Under the pieces are notes generated by a model. The model worked only from the letters and a program-made list of their open reading frames with translations. It was not told the DNA's origin and made no database searches. From the NCBI GenBank assembly GCA_041663565.1, contig JBAYMJ010000011.1, forward strand, positions 1-45,423: 45,423 nucleotides of DNA, given 5' to 3'. This DNA is from CAINOH01 sp041663565 (lineage in GTDB: Archaea > Micrarchaeota > Micrarchaeia > Norongarragalinales > CAINOH01). A program made the translations under genes and the position numbers. Of this stretch, positions 6,875 through 15,993 are shown in pieces. Position 1 is the stretch's first letter. Each line of letters starts with the position of its first letter.

Positions 6875-9400
6875 TTACTGCCCGCGCGCCTTCTTCATCA
6901 AGAGCCGCCGTTCGGCACTTGCGACCGTCTTGCGGGTTGCCTCGATGACGTCAGAGTTGACGCTGATGGAGTCAATGCCGTACTCGACGATTGCCTCGGC
7001 GAACTCCGGGTAGACCGAAGGCGCCTGGCCGCAGATGCCGACGGGAACCCCGTGCTTGTGGCAGCGCTCGATGACCAGCCGGATGGACTCGAGCACCGAC
7101 GGGTCGCGCTCGTCGAAGTCCTCGGCGACGATGGGGTTGTCCCGGTCAAGGCCAAGCGTGAGCTGGGTGAGGTCGTTGCTTCCGATTGAGAAGAACTGCG
7201 CTCCAGCCTTGCAGAACTCCTCGGCAAGGATGACCGTTGATGGGATTTCGCACATTATGCCGAGCTTGAAGTCGTAGCCCCCGTTCGCAAGCCCGGAAGC
7301 GTCGACCAGCTTCTTGCACGCCTTGAATTCGTTGACCGTGCGCACGAAGGGTATCATGAGCCAGAGGTTCTTCATCCCGTAGGTCTCGCGCACGCGCTTG
7401 ATGGCCTCGAGCTCCATGTTGAACACTTCCGGGTTCTTGATGTAGCGGAAGCAGCCGCGGAAGCCAATCATCGGGTTCTCTTCCTTGGGCTCGAACTCCT
7501 CGCCGCCCTCGAGGTTCTTGTACTCGTTTGTCTTGAAGTCGTTAGCGCGGTAGATTACCGGCCGGGGATAGAACGCGGCGCACATCTTGCGCATGCCGTC
7601 CGCGAGGTTGTCAATGAACTCCTCGCCCTTGCCCTGCTTGAGCATCGCGCTGGGGTGCTTGCCGAAACCGGCTATTATGAACTCCGCCCTGAACAGGCCG
7701 ACGCCGTCAACGTGCTTTACCGATATCTTCTCCGCGCTCTCGGGCTCGGCCAGGTTGACGTAAATCTTGGTCCCGGTGACCACGGAGTCGCTCTGCGGGC
7801 CGGTAAGGTGTTTGGTTGCGCGCACAACTTCCTGCATGAACGCGTCCGAAGCGACCTCCTTCTCCATCGCCTTGCTGGTGGGGTTGGACGCCGCGGATGT
7901 CGCGGTTGCCGGCCGTCCTTCAAACACCACGCCTTGCGTCGCGTTGACCGTGATTATCTGGTCCTCCTTCAGGTCGATAGTCGCTGTGCGCGTGCCGACG
8001 ATGCAGGGGATTCCCAGCTCGCGGCTCACTATTGCCGCGTGGCAGGTCTGGCCTCCTGAGTTAGTCACGATTGCCGCTGCGCGCTTCATCGCAGGAACGA
8101 AGTCCGGCGAGGTCATCTCGGTGACCAGCACGTCGCCCTGCCTTACCTTGTGGATTTCCTTGGGCGAATAGATGAGCCTGACGGGCCCCCAAGCGATTCC
8201 CGGGGACGCTCCGAGGCCCTTGAGTATGGGCTTTGCCCTTGCGGAGGTAGTCTGGGTCACGGTCTCTACTATGACCTGCGGTTTTGGGATGTCCGCCTGT
8301 CCGGCGGGTGAAGGCGCTGCTTGTGCGGCCGGTGCCTGTGGCTTGCTTAGTTCCTCTACTATCGGCTCGTCTATGTCCATCGCGGCCTTCACCTCCTGCG
8401 TTTGCGCTGGCTTTTTGTCCTTGAGCGTGGTTATGTTCCTGCTCTGCACTATGAATATCTTTCCCTTCTCAACGGCCCACTCGATGTCCTGGGGCGCGCC
8501 GTAGTGGTCCTCAATCTTCTTTCCGAATGCTGCGAGCTTGGTTATCTGGTCGTCCGTAAGCTTCTGCGACGCGGCCAGGTTCTCGGGCAGCTCCGCCCTT
8601 TCCGAACCGGTGCCCGACTTTCCGCGCAGTATCGCGAACTCCTGCCTACTTACGGTCTTGTTCGCTATCTGCATCGAGTCCTTTGCGACTATGTAGTTGT
8701 CTGGGGTAACCATGCCGCCCACGACGACCTCCCCAAGGCCGATTGCGGCCTCTATCATCATCTCGTTGGGGTTCCTGTCGATGGGGTTTACCGTGAACAT
8801 AACGCCGCTCTTTTCGCTGTCCACCATCTTCTGCACAACCGCGCACAGCCCCACTTTGTTGTGGTCGAAGTGCTGGGTGATGCGGTAGTAGATTGCGCGC
8901 GCCTCGAAGAGGCTTGCCCAGCACGAGCGCACCGCGTCCACCAGCATGTCCGCGCCCTTGACGTTGACAAAGGTGGCCTGCTGGCCCGCAAAGGACGCCT
9001 CGGGCAGGTCCTCCGCTGTTGCGCTGCTCCTTACCGCGACCAGAATCTCCTGTGTGGCAAGGGGGAATATGCTGACCCCGCAGAGCTTGTTGTAGGCGCG
9101 GACCAGGTCGGTGCGTATGTCGTTGGGCACGGGCTCTGCAAGGATTGCGTTCTTGATGGTCTCGCTTGCCAGGTCGAGCTTGTCCGAGTCCTGCTCGTCC
9201 AGCCCGGCAAGGGTCGACGCTATGAGCTGGTCAATCTTGGTTGCCCTGGTGAAGTTGAAGTACGCCTCGCTTGATATCACGAAGCCGTCCGGCACGGGCA
9301 GGCCCATCTGGAACATCTCGCCGAGGTTGGCGCCCTTTCCGCCGGCGATGGCTACTGATGACTTGTTGATTTCGGAAAACCAATAGACGTTGTTGGCCAT
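6875..9400 (-). CDS. ppsA: Phosphoenolpyruvate synthase
   Basis: Converts pyruvate, ATP and water to PEP, AMP and phosphate; the gluconeogenic entry and the source of PEP for the shikimate pathway encoded nearby. Residues about 5-335 form the ATP-grasp/PPDK N-terminal domain (GGKGANLGEM, VRSSATAEDLPEASFAG, IEAAIGLGEVVVGG). The swivelling phosphohistidine domain has GQTCHAAIVSRELGIPC near residue 450. The C-terminal barrel has the metal and substrate motif IGSNDLTQLTLGLDRDN and the catalytic cysteine in PVGICGQAPS near 790. Between the first two domains lies an unusual linker of about 57 residues rich in Pro, Ala and Gln. The ATG at 9400 is preferred over the GTG at 9412 because GGAG would overlap the latter too closely. 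First gene of a three-gene operon. Confidence 0.93.
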   Translation of the reverse strand: MANNVYWFSEINKSSVAIAGGKGANLGEMFQMGLPVPDGFVISSEAYFNFTRATKIDQLIASTLAGLDEQDSDKLDLASETIKNAILAEPVPNDIRTDLVRAYNKLCGVSIFPLATQEILVAVRSSATAEDLPEASFAGQQATFVNVKGADMLVDAVRSCWASLFEARAIYYRITQHFDHNKVGLCAVVQKMVDSEKSGVMFTVNPIDRNPNEMMIEAAIGLGEVVVGGMVTPDNYIVAKDSMQIANKTVSRQEFAILRGKSGTGSERAELPENLAASQKLTDDQITKLAAFGKKIEDHYGAPQDIEWAVEKGKIFIVQSRNITTLKDKKPAQTQEVKAAMDIDEPIVEELSKPQAPAAQAAPSPAGQADIPKPQVIVETVTQTTSARAKPILKGLGASPGIAWGPVRLIYSPKEIHKVRQGDVLVTEMTSPDFVPAMKRAAAIVTNSGGQTCHAAIVSRELGIPCIVGTRTATIDLKEDQIITVNATQGVVFEGRPATATSAASNPTSKAMEKEVASDAFMQEVVRATKHLTGPQSDSVVTGTKIYVNLAEPESAEKISVKHVDGVGLFRAEFIIAGFGKHPSAMLKQGKGEEFIDNLADGMRKMCAAFYPRPVIYRANDFKTNEYKNLEGGEEFEPKEENPMIGFRGCFRYIKNPEVFNMELEAIKRVRETYGMKNLWLMIPFVRTVNEFKACKKLVDASGLANGGYDFKLGIMCEIPSTVILAEEFCKAGAQFFSIGSNDLTQLTLGLDRDNPIVAEDFDERDPSVLESIRLVIERCHKHGVPVGICGQAPSVYPEFAEAIVEYGIDSISVNSDVIEATRKTVASAERRLLMKKARGQ

Positions 9401-9458
9401 AGCAAGGGGCACTCTCCGGGTAAAGCGTTCGGCAGCCTGAATGCTGCACCGGACTCAT

Positions 9459-9489
9459 TAGGGTTTACCCCTTATAAAAAACAACCCTA
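9459..9489 (-). promoter_or_regulatory. ppsA promoter with flanking inverted repeat
   Basis: On the minus strand a TATA box TTTTTATAA (9472-9480) is bracketed by a perfect 7-base inverted repeat, TAGGGTT at 9459-9465 and AACCCTA at 9483-9489 (plus-strand reading). The leader to the ATG would be about 50 bases. A repressor binding both arms would block TBP; that is inference. Confidence 0.5.
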
Positions 9490-9611
9490 GAAACCGGCCC
9501 GGCAGGGCTGAAAAAACCGCGCCGGAGCGGCCGGCGCCCATCCAGAATTCTTTTATTTGCCCGCGGCTTAATGCAACCCAAGGATTTTTTCACCAATAGG
9601 GGGGTTTTCCT

Positions 9612-10238
9612 ATGAAGTCAGCTCTGGCACTGTTCGCAGTGCTCGCATTGTCGTTCGCATCGTTCTCCGCGGCGGAGACGAGCCAGCTGGGCATGCAGTA
9701 CGCCACGAACACCGTCCTGCACGACTGCGCCCAGAAGCCGCTCTCCATCACCAACCGCTCGGAGTTCCTGCAGTTCTACTCGCAGCCTGCTGACGAGTCA
9801 AACATCGGCAAGATACTTGTCCTTGCGGCTGACCTTTCGACGAAGGACGCCGCGGCAGTAGCCGCCCAGCAGACATACCTGCAGTGCGGCGATTACGTGC
9901 TTTCGGCCCAGAACGGCACCCTCTACTGGAGGGGCGTAGAGCTCACCCCGCCGGGGTACGTGCGCGAGCTTGAGGCGCGGGTAATCACGCTCGAGAGCCA
10001 GGCCGCACAGTCGTCGGTAGTCCAGCAGTCCCTGCAGCAGAGGGTCTCCCTCCTGGAGGCTGACGTGCTCAAGGCGCGCTCCGACCTTTCAAGCTTCCAG
10101 TTCTACTGCCTCGGGCTGATGGCGCTGATACTCATCATTGTGGCGTGGCAGGTGTTCTTCAACTCGAAGCGCGAAGGCCGGCCGCACCAAGGCATCCGCC
10201 ACCACGTGGGCAAGCTCCTGCACAGGACGCGCGGCTGA
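9612..10238 (+). CDS. Exported, C-terminally membrane-anchored protein of unknown function
   Basis: Protein of 208 residues with a clear signal peptide (MKSALALFAVLALSFASFSAA) and probable cleavage near Ala-21. The mature domain contains three Cys. Residues about 120-160 (ELEARVITLESQAAQ to LEADVLKARSDL) form a coiled coil. A membrane segment CLGLMALILIIVAWQVFF follows at about 170-187, then a basic cytoplasmic tail. The domain would therefore sit outside the membrane. No family was recognised. A TATA box (TTTTATTT, 9551-9558) and an AGGGGGG Shine-Dalgarno (9598-9604) precede the ATG. It is divergent from ppsA and convergent with a Kef-type antiporter. Confidence 0.75.
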   Translation: MKSALALFAVLALSFASFSAAETSQLGMQYATNTVLHDCAQKPLSITNRSEFLQFYSQPADESNIGKILVLAADLSTKDAAAVAAQQTYLQCGDYVLSAQNGTLYWRGVELTPPGYVRELEARVITLESQAAQSSVVQQSLQQRVSLLEADVLKARSDLSSFQFYCLGLMALILIIVAWQVFFNSKREGRPHQGIRHHVGKLLHRTRG

Positions 10239-10250
10239 GCCCCAAGGCGC

Positions 10251-10281
10251 TTTTTCCCTTTCCCCTTTTTTTTCTATTTTT
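10251..10281 (+). terminator. Oligo-T terminator tracts
   Basis: Runs of T5 (10251-10255), T8 (10266-10273) and T5 (10277-10281) follow the exported-protein stop codon. Archaeal RNA polymerase terminates at such tracts without needing a hairpin. Confidence 0.55.
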
Positions 10282-10287
10282 CTAGAA

Positions 10288-11979
10288 CTAGTAATACTTA
10301 GGCCGTATCGGGAGCATTCCCGGCTTGCCTCCCCGACGGCGGTATATGTCCGCCACCACCGCGAGTATCGCGATGAGCGTTATCATCTTGCTGACGTCGG
10401 GGTTGGACTCGAACATCGCCAGCACCACTATGAGCGCAACTGCGACCCAGATTATGGCCGAGGTCACGAACGTGCGGCCCAGCTTGCGGTACATCGACAG
10501 GAGCCCCGCGCTGTGCGCGGTATAGGTGTCGGTCTTCCTCATCGCGATTATCGTCCTTATCATTATCGCCGCAGTCGCGACGAGCGCAACCCCCAGGCCG
10601 AGGCCGCGGAGGGTTATGGTGGTGTCGCCGAACACGAACGTCTGGGCGGACTGGGTGGAGTATAGCATGATGCCAAAGATGATGACCATCAAAAGGATGT
10701 TCTCGCGCAGGAAGGCGACGCTTGAGCCTATCCTGTTGTTGAACGAGTAGTTGTACTGCACCGCGTGGAACGTCTGCTGGTTCTGGCTGGCTATCTGCCT
10801 GCCGATGTCGACGACGCGTGCCGGCAGGATGCGCCGCAGCTTCCTCCAGATGTAGTCCGAGTCGTCAATCATGATGGAGGTCAGAAGCGAGGTGACCAGC
10901 ACGAGCGCCGAGGTGATGCCTACCAGGTCGATTTCGGTGACTATGCCGTGCGAAAGCTGGGCGATAAGTATGGAGAACTCCCCTATCGAGAGCATTGCGA
11001 TGCCTGCAAACGTGGCCGAGCGCGAGTCCGCCTCGACGAAGTAGTATGATATGTGCGTGGCGACGAACTTGATTACGACCGCGAGGGCCGCTATCCCCAC
11101 GACGAGCCAGATGTTGGACATTATCGAGGCGAGGTCCACCACCATCCCGACTGAGAGGAAGAACAGGGCGGAGAAGACGAAGATGAGCGGGTAGATGGCC
11201 TGCTTGAACTCCTCGGCCTTCTTCAGCGACGAGATGAGGTTTCCTGCAAGGAACGCGCCAATAGACGCCGGCAGGCCGGCAAACTGCGCGAGGAAGCTGA
11301 GGCCCACCCCCATGCTCAGCGCGGAGAACGCGAGTGTCTCCTCCGCCCGGTTTTCGGAGAGCCAGTCGAGCACTATCTTGAGTATCCGAGAAAGGACTAG
11401 GTAGAACACTCCGAATATGACCAGCGAGTTCGCTACCGAGAGTATGAACTTCAGCGACACCTGCTCTCCGGCGCCGCCGAGGCCCGAGAGGACCGCGAGT
11501 ATGAATATCGAGATGATGTCCTCAACTATGAGCGAGGCTATGAGAAGGGGCACTTCGGGCCTGTTGGAGAAGTTCTTCTCGGTGAGTATCTTGGAGACTA
11601 TGGCCGTGCTTGTGATGGAGAGTATTGCGCCTAGGTACATCCCCGTGATGGGCTTGAGCCCGAAAAGCACCGCCGAAAGGTAGCCTAGGAGCATTATGAT
11701 GCCCATCTTGGTGGCCGCAAGTATGGCCGCCTTGGCCCCCAGGCTCTTGAGGCTGTCCATGGAGAACTCGAGGCCTATGGCGAAGAGGAGCAGGATGGCT
11801 CCCACGTCGGCGAAGCTCGATATGGATTCGACGCTGCCGACGAGGCCCAGCTGGTGGGGGCCCACTATCATCCCCGCGACAAGGAGGCCGATTACCGACG
11901 GCTGGCGGAGCATGATGGCGATTGCGCCCGCGATGGTTGCGACTATGACGATGACTCCAAAGTCGCTGATTGCTATCAT
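10288..11979 (-). CDS. Kef-type (CPA2) monovalent cation/proton antiporter
   Basis: Polytopic membrane protein of 563 residues. The first 380 residues carry the CPA2 exchanger fold: PSVIGLLVAGMIVGPHQLGL in the first re-entrant region, LLLFAIGLEFSMDSLKSLG, ITSTAIVSKILTE, and the paired acidic site IVEDI near residue 157 in the ion-binding helix. It exchanges Na+ or K+ for protons. There is no cytoplasmic RCK/TrkA domain; instead the last 170 residues contain three or four further membrane segments (ENILLMVIIFGIML, LGLGVALVATAAI, AIIWVAVALIVVLAM). It appears monocistronic. A second CPA2 protein is encoded at 38171-39685. Confidence 0.85.
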   Translation of the reverse strand: MIAISDFGVIVIVATIAGAIAIMLRQPSVIGLLVAGMIVGPHQLGLVGSVESISSFADVGAILLLFAIGLEFSMDSLKSLGAKAAILAATKMGIIMLLGYLSAVLFGLKPITGMYLGAILSITSTAIVSKILTEKNFSNRPEVPLLIASLIVEDIISIFILAVLSGLGGAGEQVSLKFILSVANSLVIFGVFYLVLSRILKIVLDWLSENRAEETLAFSALSMGVGLSFLAQFAGLPASIGAFLAGNLISSLKKAEEFKQAIYPLIFVFSALFFLSVGMVVDLASIMSNIWLVVGIAALAVVIKFVATHISYYFVEADSRSATFAGIAMLSIGEFSILIAQLSHGIVTEIDLVGITSALVLVTSLLTSIMIDDSDYIWRKLRRILPARVVDIGRQIASQNQQTFHAVQYNYSFNNRIGSSVAFLRENILLMVIIFGIMLYSTQSAQTFVFGDTTITLRGLGLGVALVATAAIMIRTIIAMRKTDTYTAHSAGLLSMYRKLGRTFVTSAIIWVAVALIVVLAMFESNPDVSKMITLIAILAVVADIYRRRGGKPGMLPIRPKYY

Positions 11980-12093
11980 TCAAAACGCCTTATTCTGAGG
12001 CCAGATGCGGCTGTACGCCTTGGTGGGTTAATGCACAATTAGCGTGCCAGTGCTAAAAAAGATATGCAAGAAAGGAAAAAAGCCGGGATTGGG

Positions 12094-12124
12094 AAAAATG
12101 GGAAAGGAAGGGGCTTGGCGCCCC
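12094..12124 (-). terminator. Hairpin plus T-run terminator
   Basis: On the minus strand GGGGC / GCCCC pair around a five-base loop (12110-12124), followed by a T5 run at 12098-12094 and a T6 run further on. It ends the AbrB-ABC-exported protein operon. Confidence 0.55.
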
Positions 12125-12146
12125 CGTTGGTTTTGCCCTTCTTGTC

Positions 12147-13343
12147 CTATTTCTTCTTTCCAAGCATCGACTTTGCCTTGCTTCCGAAGAAGACCGCGAG
12201 CGCAATCAAAACGATTGCCCAGATGAACCAGTAGTCCGCCACAATTGACGTGTACAGGTCCTTCTGCTTGACCGTTATGCCGGTCTCCACGCTCTCGCGG
12301 TACTGGGTGCCGTCCGAGTCCTTGTAGGTTGCCTGTATCTGGATTGCGTAGCTCCCGGCAGCGGCTTCCTTGTCCGCGTTGACGTTGAACGCAACCTGGG
12401 TGGTGGCGCCTGCGGCGAAGTCGCCCACCAGCCTCTCGCTTCCGTCAGTCGAAATCGGGAACTGGGGTATTATCTTCAAGCGCAGGTCCTTGGCCGTGTC
12501 CTGGCCGTTGTTTGTTATCGTGAACGTGGCCTGGGCGTTGTTGGTGCCGATGTACACCACGTCAACGCTGGGCTGCACCGCCAAGTCCGCCTTCGCTGCG
12601 ACAGTGATGCTCACGGGGATTGTCTTGGAGACGAGCTTTCCGCTCTCGTCAATGTAGGCAAGCGCGACGTTTGCCGCATACACTCCCGCCTTCTGTGCCT
12701 TGGGCACGAAAATCGTGTATGTAACCTTGGCCGACTTCTTGGCCCCGAGCTCGGCGATTATCGCGGTCTTGGTGGCAGCCTTGACCTCCATTGGCGCGGG
12801 CGCGTTGAGCGTAGCCTCGATTGCCTGTGCCTTGTAGGAGCCCGTGTTGTCAATTGTGACCTCCACTGTTGCGGTGTCGCCGGGGTGGATGTCGATGGGC
12901 GTGCTTGAGGTGACCTGCGCACGGAGCTCGGGCGAGCCTGAGACCGGGATGTTGAGGTTCTGCAGCGTCGAGTAGGGCGCCGCGTTCTCGCTCTCATATG
13001 TTATCGAGACCGAGACCGGGTTGTTCCCGGCGTTGGCATTCGGGTCGGCGTTGAACACGAACGAGACGTTCCTGGCGCCATCTGCCTTGCACAGGTCGCC
13101 GACGACTATCGCGTCAGGGCCGTACAGGCTAATCGGGTATGATGGCGAGGCCTGTGCTATCACGCGGTATGCACAGTCAAGTTTTCCCACGCTCTCAAGA
13201 GTGAGCGTCACCTCGGACTGCCCGGCTGCAAGCAGGGCAGCAGGCATCGAGTAGTCCGCGATGCGCACGTCCGGCCGGTTGAGCGCGGACACGTTGAGCG
13301 CAAGCGCCATGAAAACGAATACGAACAGGATTTCCTTCTTCAT
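12147..13343 (-). CDS. Exported CARDB/NEW3-type (COG1361-like) surface protein
   Basis: Protein of 398 residues with an N-terminal signal peptide (MKKEILFVFVFMALALNVSA), a long beta-rich ectodomain and a C-terminal membrane anchor (YWFIWAIVLIALAVFFGSK) with a basic tail. The ectodomain has repeated immunoglobulin-like modules with the phrase pattern G(D/Q)xxxVxxTIxNxGxxxA: HPGDTATVEVTIDNTGSYKA and NAQATFTITNNGQDTA. Such proteins occur next to archaeal ABC exporters and are thought to be extracellular accessory parts. The ATG at 13343 is preferred over the GTG at 13349, since GGTGAT lies five bases before it. Last gene of the AbrB-ABC operon. Confidence 0.78.
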   Translation of the reverse strand: MKKEILFVFVFMALALNVSALNRPDVRIADYSMPAALLAAGQSEVTLTLESVGKLDCAYRVIAQASPSYPISLYGPDAIVVGDLCKADGARNVSFVFNADPNANAGNNPVSVSITYESENAAPYSTLQNLNIPVSGSPELRAQVTSSTPIDIHPGDTATVEVTIDNTGSYKAQAIEATLNAPAPMEVKAATKTAIIAELGAKKSAKVTYTIFVPKAQKAGVYAANVALAYIDESGKLVSKTIPVSITVAAKADLAVQPSVDVVYIGTNNAQATFTITNNGQDTAKDLRLKIIPQFPISTDGSERLVGDFAAGATTQVAFNVNADKEAAAGSYAIQIQATYKDSDGTQYRESVETGITVKQKDLYTSIVADYWFIWAIVLIALAVFFGSKAKSMLGKKK

Positions 13344-13372
13344 ACACAATCACCTAAACATTTTACTTTTTT

Positions 13373-15028
13373 TTACATTACTTCCCTCTTGAACACCATT
13401 GTCGAGATTGCAAGCATCCCGAGCGCAAAAAGCGACAGGAAAAGGATGTCGGGCAGCACCTGCATGAGCGAGAACCCCTTGACCATCACGCCGCGCAGCG
13501 CGTCGCCGGCGTAGTAAATCGGCAGCGCCTTCGCAAGGGCCTGCAGGAATGCCGGCATGGTCTGTATTGGGAAGAACGCGCCCGCAAGGAACATCGAGGG
13601 TAGGCTTACTAGCATTGACATCGGCATGAACTGTTCCTCGGTCTTTGCCATTGACGACAGCACCAATCCGACTCCCGTTGCGCCCATGGTGAACAGTATC
13701 AGGATGACGACGACGTCGAGGGGGTTGCCTGTTATGGTCAGCCCGAATACCAGCATCGCGACAAGCACGATGCATATCGCGCGGAGAGTCTCGAATATCA
13801 TGTAGAAGAGCTGGGTGCCAAGCAGTATCGTGATGTTTGAAGTCGGGGTCAAGAACACGCGCGTAAGCGAGCCGTCGTGGCGCTCGCCTGCAATCGCCCG
13901 CCCCATTCCCATCAGGGAGCTCTGGAACGCAATCAGCGCAATGAGCGCCGGCAGCGCAAAGTCAATACCCTGCCTCTGGCCGTATACTTCCACGGTCTCG
14001 ACCGTAATGGGGTTGACGAGCGTGGCCGTGTCTGTCGAGGCGAAGTCCTCCAAAGTGACCTGCACGCTGTCCGCGACCGGCGCGCCGGATTCAAGCTGTG
14101 CGGAGAGCGCAAGCGAGCCTGCCTTTGCCTGCGCGACCAGCGTTTGTGCGGATACCACGTTGCGGAGCGCCACCATGTTGCCTGCCGCAAGGCCGTTGTA
14201 CAGGTTCATCTGGGACACGTACTGCTGCTCGGTGTTTAGTGCGCTTACTGCCGACGCCTTGCCTGAAGGGTTGTCGTATGCGAAAGTGAGCTCGCTGAGG
14301 TAGTCCGCGTTGGTCGGCGAATAGACGTTTGCCGCAACGGCCTGCGAGAGCTTGGTCAGGGTGTCCGTGCCTTGCAGGAGCCTGTAGCGCGCAAGCGTGG
14401 ACTGCTCGGAAGCCAGGTCGAAAGCGTCGGTTGTTCCGGTCGCCTGCGACCCCGAATAAAGGAGCGCCTCAAGCGCGGCCGCCTTCCTTGCGGCGATGGC
14501 CGCTTTTGCCTGGTCCTGCATTATCATCTGCGCGCTTGCCTGCCTTGAAAGCCCGTTTATGAACCCCTTGATGGTCGCTTCCACGATTTGGGCGACGCTG
14601 GAGTCGGTCTGGTCCACCATCAGCCGTATGGTCGCCTGCTGGCCGCTGTTGATGGAATCCTCAAACCCCTTGGGTATTATCACTACCGCCTTTGCCTTGC
14701 CTTCGTCCAAAAGCGTCTTGGCCTCGGACTCGCTGCCCACGCTGTACTTTATGCTCAGCGTCTCAAGCGTCTGCAGCTGGCTCACCACCTGGCTTGAGGC
14801 GAGGCTCTGGTCGTTGTCCACTATCGCGGTCGCGAGGTGCTTCGGCGTGACCCCGGTGGTTGAGCCGAAAATCGATATCATGACGAGCGGGAACACCATC
14901 AGTGCTATCATGCGCGTCTTGTCGCGGCGCAGCACCATGTAGTTCTTGACGATGATTGCCATTATCTTGTCGAAGTCAATGAGCTTCTCTTCAGCGTCAC
15001 GCTTGTTTGCGGTCTTTTCCCTGCTCAT
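13373..15028 (-). CDS. ABC-2 type transporter permease
   Basis: Membrane component of an ABC exporter, 551 residues. Topology fits the ABC-2 (YhgE/DrrB-like) class: an N-terminal cytoplasmic segment, TM1 at about 41-60 (MIALMVFPLVMISIFGSTTG), a large external domain to about residue 350, then five membrane segments, including IALIAFQSSLMGMGRAIAGE, AICIVLVAMLVFGLTI and VILILFTMGATGVGLVLSS. The external domain is helical and Ala/Ser/Gln-rich. Its ATG overlaps the ATPase stop codon (ATGA), so the two are translationally coupled. Substrate unknown: drugs, lipids or polymers are all possible for this class. Confidence 0.85.
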   Translation of the reverse strand: MSREKTANKRDAEEKLIDFDKIMAIIVKNYMVLRRDKTRMIALMVFPLVMISIFGSTTGVTPKHLATAIVDNDQSLASSQVVSQLQTLETLSIKYSVGSESEAKTLLDEGKAKAVVIIPKGFEDSINSGQQATIRLMVDQTDSSVAQIVEATIKGFINGLSRQASAQMIMQDQAKAAIAARKAAALEALLYSGSQATGTTDAFDLASEQSTLARYRLLQGTDTLTKLSQAVAANVYSPTNADYLSELTFAYDNPSGKASAVSALNTEQQYVSQMNLYNGLAAGNMVALRNVVSAQTLVAQAKAGSLALSAQLESGAPVADSVQVTLEDFASTDTATLVNPITVETVEVYGQRQGIDFALPALIALIAFQSSLMGMGRAIAGERHDGSLTRVFLTPTSNITILLGTQLFYMIFETLRAICIVLVAMLVFGLTITGNPLDVVVILILFTMGATGVGLVLSSMAKTEEQFMPMSMLVSLPSMFLAGAFFPIQTMPAFLQALAKALPIYYAGDALRGVMVKGFSLMQVLPDILFLSLFALGMLAISTMVFKREVM

Positions 15029-15960
15029 TCTCTCAAGTCCTTCTTTGTAAGTTTGATGAACACGTCCTCAAGGGTCAGCTTGCGTATGCGTATCTCGCTG
15101 ACGGGCTGCTTTCTTTTCTTGAAGAATTCCGACAGTTTTGAGAACATCTCGTTCCCGTCGGACACTTCGCACACGAGCTGCGGGCCGTCCTTCTCAACTG
15201 AGTGCACGAACGAAAGCTTCGAAAGCGCCTCGACGGTCTCCTTGGACACGTCGGGCGCGCCAATCTCCGCAATCTCGTACTTGGATACCTTGCGCTTGAG
15301 CTCGTCAGCTGTGCCGGTTGCTATGATGTTGCCGTGGTCCATGATGGCGATGCGGTCGCAAAGCTTCTCCGCCTCGTCCATGTCATGGGTCGTGTAAATT
15401 ACCGTGACGCCCTTGTTGTTCAGGTCGCGGGTGATTTCGCGCATTGCAATCCTGCTCTGCGGGTCGAGGCCTGTTGTCGGCTCGTCCATGAAAAGGATGT
15501 CGGGTTCGTGCAAAAGGCTTGCCGCAAGCGAGAGCCGCTGCTTCATCCCGCCCGAGAACCCGCCTGAGGGCAGGTCGCGCTTGTCGTAGAGCGTGACCGC
15601 CTTGAGGAGTTCGATGCTCTTTTCCCTGATTTCCTTCTCCGGAATCTCGTTGAGCTTTCCTATGTACCACAGGTTTTCCATAGGCGAGAGCTCCTCAAAA
15701 AGCGAGAACGACTGCGGCACCACGCCTATGCGCGAGCGCACCTTCGCGGGCTCCTTTGCTACGTCGTATCCCGCAATTATGGCGGTTCCGCTCGTCGGAG
15801 CTGCCAGGGTGGTAAGCATCTTTATCGTGGTGGTCTTTCCCGCGCCGTTGGGGCCGAGGAAGCCGAATATCTCGCCCTTCCTCACCTGCAGGTCCAGCCC
15901 GTTGACTGCGGTGAAGCTGCCGAACTTCTTGACCAGGTTGCGGGTCTCTATCTCGAACAT
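15025..15960 (-). CDS. ABC transporter ATP-binding protein
   Basis: Nucleotide-binding subunit of 311 residues. Walker A is GPNGAGKTTT at residues 36-45, the Q-loop is VVPQSFSLFEELS, the signature FSGGMKQRLSL near 135, Walker B ILFMDEPTTGLD near 153-164 and the H-loop TTHDMDEAEKLCDR. The C-terminal 90 residues form the extension usual in DrrA/CcmA-like exporters. It energises the overlapping ABC-2 permease. The start at 15960 lies 33 bases after the AbrB-like gene, which probably regulates the operon. Confidence 0.92.
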   Translation of the reverse strand: MFEIETRNLVKKFGSFTAVNGLDLQVRKGEIFGFLGPNGAGKTTTIKMLTTLAAPTSGTAIIAGYDVAKEPAKVRSRIGVVPQSFSLFEELSPMENLWYIGKLNEIPEKEIREKSIELLKAVTLYDKRDLPSGGFSGGMKQRLSLAASLLHEPDILFMDEPTTGLDPQSRIAMREITRDLNNKGVTVIYTTHDMDEAEKLCDRIAIMDHGNIIATGTADELKRKVSKYEIAEIGAPDVSKETVEALSKLSFVHSVEKDGPQLVCEVSDGNEMFSKLSEFFKKRKQPVSEIRIRKLTLEDVFIKLTKKDLRE

Positions 15961-15993
15961 GTAAAAGCACGGTTTTTATTTGTCTGCGCGGTT

